The notes beneath the pieces are model-generated. The model saw nothing but the letters and a program-made list of their open reading frames with translations, had not been told where the DNA came from and ran no database searches. From Lacipirellula parvula (GTDB lineage Bacteria; Planctomycetota; Planctomycetia; Pirellulales; Lacipirellulaceae), in NCBI RefSeq assembly GCF_009177095.1, contig NZ_AP021861.1, forward strand, positions 6,802,501 through 6,866,500: 64,000 nt of DNA, in the 5' to 3' direction. The position numbers were made by a program, and so were the translations under genes. This document shows positions 62,201-64,000 of the stretch, piece after piece; the first letter of the stretch is position 1; each line of letters starts with the position of its first letter.

Positions 62201-62559
62201 TCGTTGTAACCAAAGAACGCGATGATCACGTTGGGTGCAAATTCCTCCAGCGGGTCGTCGATCGCCGTGTAGTCGTTCGAACGCTGCTGGTTGCCGACCT
62301 CGTCCGCCGGCCAGCCGAAGTTGCGGACGACGAGCTCGTAGGCCGGGAATCGCGTGTGGAGCAGCGCCTCGAAATTGCCGTAGAGCCGCATCCGCTCGGC
62401 GAGACCGTTGCCGACGAGGGCGATGCGATCGTGCGGCTTCAGTTCAAGCTGCGGCTGGGAGGCGTCAGCCGCGAGGACTCGACTGTCGGTCGCAATGAAG
62501 CCGAGAGCCAAGAGAAACAGAGCGAGACTAAGGAAGCGAATGCTTGCGAGACTACGCAC
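59245..62559 (-). CDS. PVC-type membrane-bound dehydrogenase: SGNH-like, beta-propeller, HEAT, cytochrome c
   Basis: 1104 residues. It starts with GTG behind GGAG (spacing 7). After a signal peptide comes an SGNH-hydrolase-like part (about 40-245) with RIALVGNGLAERMRLYGNFEAL; the GDS Ser position is Asn/Gly, so catalysis is doubtful, while FFGYNESYAG keeps the Asn block. A sugar-dehydrogenase-like beta propeller (about 370-720) has LIIFEDTDGDGKADKSTVFADG and similar Ca-binding-like strands. HEAT-like helices (about 760-920) and a cytochrome c domain with CAACH (heme) follow, with a C-terminal heme-binding wrap. This is a hallmark family of Planctomycetes and Verrucomicrobia; substrate unknown, probably a sugar. 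Confidence 0.92.
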   Translation of the reverse strand: MRSLASIRFLSLALFLLALGFIATDSRVLAADASQPQLELKPHDRIALVGNGLAERMRLYGNFEALLHTRFPAYELVVRNFGWPADEVGNQQRSNDYTAIDDPLEEFAPNVIIAFFGYNESYAGYDGLPKFKEDLAAWVKRTRDQFTKDGVAPRIVLVSPIAYEATGNPLMPNGAKENENLYEYTKAMKEFAQTEKLPFVDLFAKTPQEPKRSKEGKKGLVLHFTTDGVHLNPVGDAFVAGILDGALFGKGTVDITKASDWKKLEPLRNAIVDLQWHHQQDYRMVNGWYVYGSRSKPLDVETFPAEYAKIRKMCAQRDEVIWAIAQGKTPPVPDDVNPVLAIPPTAFGTKPYSEPADLRILTPDEALKAMKVPEGYEIQTFASEEDFPDLAKPVQMAFDNKGRLWAACMPSYPQWKPGDPKPNDKLIIFEDTDGDGKADKSTVFADGLHVPVGFEFWNGGVLVVNQPKLMFFKDTDGDDKADVHEVVLDGFATDDTHHAISAFEWTPDGRLIMLEGISMSGTVETPYGPVRNKDKSSGYALDPRNWKLEKYIYPCLVNAWCFSHNDWGQPFLGDGTGANQHWATPLTVAPSEQRGNNEQFIAYDGPTMRPALGNGFLFSRHFPESEQGNFFYACVINMNGILQFKVEDNGSGYKGSRVEDLVTSTDRNFRPGDPQIGPDGALYFIDWHNPLIGHMQYSQRDPNRDHTHGRIYRMTAKGRPLVTPVTQAGKSVPELLEQLREYEPAARYRVQRELRDRPKDQVVAAVQEWVGKIDANDPLHDRLITEAMWALAGQHAFDAKLIEQVAAAQDFNARAAAAHTIADQRDLYPGALDMLAKLASDPHPRVRLEAVRGLSYFPVPTAVQLALGVLKHPMDAELTFTLESALGSLRPVWEPALAGNAPWSIEDPAAAAFLVRVASGNDKGREVTSLVNSIIERYDSEGHRTTVMSRLNALDGNAGEGAKVFKRACAACHRVGAEGADFGPNLSDVGKRLRLDEILESVLFPNKKIDPKYRATNILTIDGKAVSGLVVAEDDKELTLVVGQGTVEKVPKEDIDIREELEVSSMPEKLHEGMSGVEFLDLLEFLAAQQTAPTPPAETASGGE

Positions 62560-62643
62560 GTCGAAACTCCGTCGCGTGGAAGCCGCCGTGGTGGATGGCG
62601 GCGATAGATCAGAAGCAACTACGCTGAGGCAGCGCAGTATGCC

Positions 62644-62649
62644 ATTATA
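62644..62649 (-). promoter_or_regulatory. -10 box for the PVC cytochrome gene
   Basis: TATAAT on the minus strand inside a GTATGGC...GGCATAC-like symmetrical site (about 62637-62656). No good -35 was found, which suggests activator control. Confidence 0.4.
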
Positions 62650-62795
62650 GCCATACGTACGGCCGCGAGGGGAACTGCCTCGGCCGCGAAAAGCCGGCAG
62701 AGAATCCGCAAAACACCGGCGGAAATCTTGTAAGATATTTGGCTCATCCAGCGTAGTGCGAGCAACGCCACGACTTCTTTCGCGAGGACAGCCTG

Positions 62796-63737
62796 ATGCT
62801 CAGCCGTTCTCTCCGCCGCCGGTTCGGCGTGACTTCATTTGCAATCTGTGTAGCGATTTTCGCAATGGCCTCCGCCGCTGACGCCGTGGAGCCGACGAAG
62901 AAGGTGCTCGTCATTGGCATCGACGGTTGTCGTTTCGACGCCCTCCAGCGGGCCGAGACTCCGCATCTCGACGCGCTGATGGAAGCGGGCGCCGTCGCCC
63001 AACCGACGCGGATTTTTCCGGCGCGGTATCGAGAGGCCGACACGATCAGCGGTCCCGGGTGGTCGAACATCCTATGCGGCGTCTGGTCCGACAAGCATCG
63101 CGCGATGGACAACGAATTCACGGCGCCGAACTACGAGGAGTACCCTCACTTCTTCAAACGGTTGAAGCAGGCGCAGCCCGACGCCGCGACGGCGTCGTTC
63201 TCCGACTGGAGCCCGATCGCAAAAAACATCCTCAGCGATTCGGACGTGACGCTCGACGCCGAACGCGAGGATCACAACTACCAACTCAGCGACGTCGAGA
63301 TCGTCGCCGCGGCGAGCAAGCATTTGCGCGAAGCCGATCCGACGGCGACGGTCGTTTACTTCGGACAGGTTGACGGCGCCGGGCATGCCGACGGGTTTCA
63401 TCCCTCGGTGCCGACTTACGTGAAGGCGATCGAACGGGTCGATGGCTATGTTGGCGAACTGCTCGCAGCGATCGAATCGCGCCCCACTCGCGCCAATGAA
63501 GATTGGCTGATCCTGGTAACGACCGACCACGGCGGCAGCGGCACGAGCCATAGCAACGGGCACGAGAATCCGGAGGTCGCGTGCTCGTGGCTGGTCGTCA
63601 GCGGCGATGCGGCCCATCGCGGCAAGATCGCCGGTGAACGGGGACAGGTCGACCTCGTGCCGACGGCGCTCAAGCACCTCGGCGTCTCCGTTGATCCGGC
63701 TTGGAAGCTGGATGGCGAAGCGGTGGGATTGAAGTAG
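62796..63737 (+). CDS. Exported alkaline-phosphatase-superfamily phosphodiesterase
   Basis: 313 residues with a signal peptide (FAICVAIFAMASAADAV). VLVIGIDGCRFDAL supplies the first metal Asp; ISGPGWSNILCGVWSDKHRAMDN is the nucleophile region; VYFGQVDGAGHADGFH and LVTTDHGGSGTSHSNGHEN supply the other metal His and Asp residues, and VDLVPTALKHLGV is the usual close. It belongs with type I phosphodiesterase / nucleotide pyrophosphatase-like and sulfatase-like proteins and cleaves phosphate esters outside the cytoplasm. It is divergent from the cytochrome gene. A palindrome ATCTTGTAAGAT lies at 62725-62736 between them. Confidence 0.87.
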   Translation: MLSRSLRRRFGVTSFAICVAIFAMASAADAVEPTKKVLVIGIDGCRFDALQRAETPHLDALMEAGAVAQPTRIFPARYREADTISGPGWSNILCGVWSDKHRAMDNEFTAPNYEEYPHFFKRLKQAQPDAATASFSDWSPIAKNILSDSDVTLDAEREDHNYQLSDVEIVAAASKHLREADPTATVVYFGQVDGAGHADGFHPSVPTYVKAIERVDGYVGELLAAIESRPTRANEDWLILVTTDHGGSGTSHSNGHENPEVACSWLVVSGDAAHRGKIAGERGQVDLVPTALKHLGVSVDPAWKLDGEAVGLK

Positions 63738-63782
63738 GTGCGAGTGGCTGGCGGTTGCGTGGTTCTGAATGCGGGGATTTTT

Positions 63783-63815
63783 AACCACGAAACACGCGAA
63801 AGGACACGAAAAGAA
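63783..63815. repeat. ACCACGAAACACGCGAAAGG repeat unit
   Basis: A short run of (A)CACGAAA-like units after the phosphodiesterase gene, of the type seen in the other inverted-repeat families; only one arm is clear. The rest of 63738-63992 shows nothing else supported. Confidence 0.4.
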
Positions 63816-63992
63816 AGCGAGAGGGAATGCAATAAGTTGCGTTCGTTAGCGTCGGTCGGCGTTGACTCTTCTTTATTTTCGGTGCTCTCGTACTTTGCTA
63901 AGTAAAATTTCCTCTCTCCGCTATCTTTTGCCAGTAGAGATCCTTCAGGTCCGACTCGCTAACAAATCACATCTCGAAGAACGGAGACCGTC

Positions 63993-64000
63993 ATGGGCGT
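63993..64000 (+). CDS. Start of a gene cut by the window end
   Basis: ATGGGCGT is preceded by CGGAG at a spacing of about six bases. Only the first two codons are visible, so nothing can be said of the product. Confidence 0.45.

Overview
The window is high-GC DNA from a planctomycete, most likely of the Pirellulales (inference). The indicators are a PVC-type CxxCH cytochrome with an SGNH-like N-terminus, PEP-CTERM proteins with dockerin-like stalks, an ECF sigma factor with a long C-terminal extension, a DUF1080-phosphoesterase fusion, and many secreted proteins of unknown function. No rRNA, tRNA or CRISPR array was recognised by eye.

Layout. 1-2.1 kb: the 3' end of carB, a secreted protein, and a gene-free kilobase with a promoter, a run of RNA hairpins and a terminator, read here as a candidate non-coding RNA. 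2.1-7.1 kb: kdsD, kdsC and a giant LptC/LptA-like protein (Kdo supply and lipopolysaccharide transport). 7.2-13.6 kb: an esterase homologue that has lost its nucleophile, a GT4 glycosyltransferase, glgC, a conserved unknown and an orphan sugar-binding protein. 13.8-18.5 kb: a secreted protein, a sigma factor with three N-terminal helix-turn-helix segments, and a small nucleotidyltransferase pair. 18.5-23.1 kb: a minus-strand signalling operon (thioredoxin-like, hybrid kinase, HD-GYP regulator). 23.3-30.3 kb: secreted hydrolases, a RAYT transposase between REP palindromes, and a membrane-linked ECF sigma factor. 30.8-38.0 kb: argH, a HEAT protein, a sigma-54 activator, a CcsA/HemX-like protein and hemA. 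38.2-47.4 kb: an acidic protein, scpB, a cysteine desulfurase, dnaA, a putative chromosomal origin, dnaN, a DciA-like gene and gyrB. 47.4-64 kb: a PIN toxin-antitoxin pair, a hybrid kinase with an ethylene-receptor-like sensor, a DEAD-box helicase behind a long leader, a GH25 lysozyme, an HI0933 flavoprotein, the DUF1080-phosphoesterase, the large cytochrome protein and an alkaline-phosphatase-like protein.

The dominant unexplained structure is the number of short inverted-repeat elements. At least ten families lie at gene borders. Several supply the stop codon of the adjacent gene and at least four copies lie inside reading frames (dnaA linker, HI0933 flavoprotein, the unknown protein next to scpB, the CcsA-like C-terminus). 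The strongest individual leads are the origin region with DnaA boxes, the ethylene-receptor-like kinase whose metal-site residues keep the plant spacing, the candidate ncRNA near 1.45-1.86 kb, the in-frame palindrome insertions, and the RAYT/REP set. Start sites below were chosen by ribosome-binding sites and homology and sometimes differ from the longest frame.
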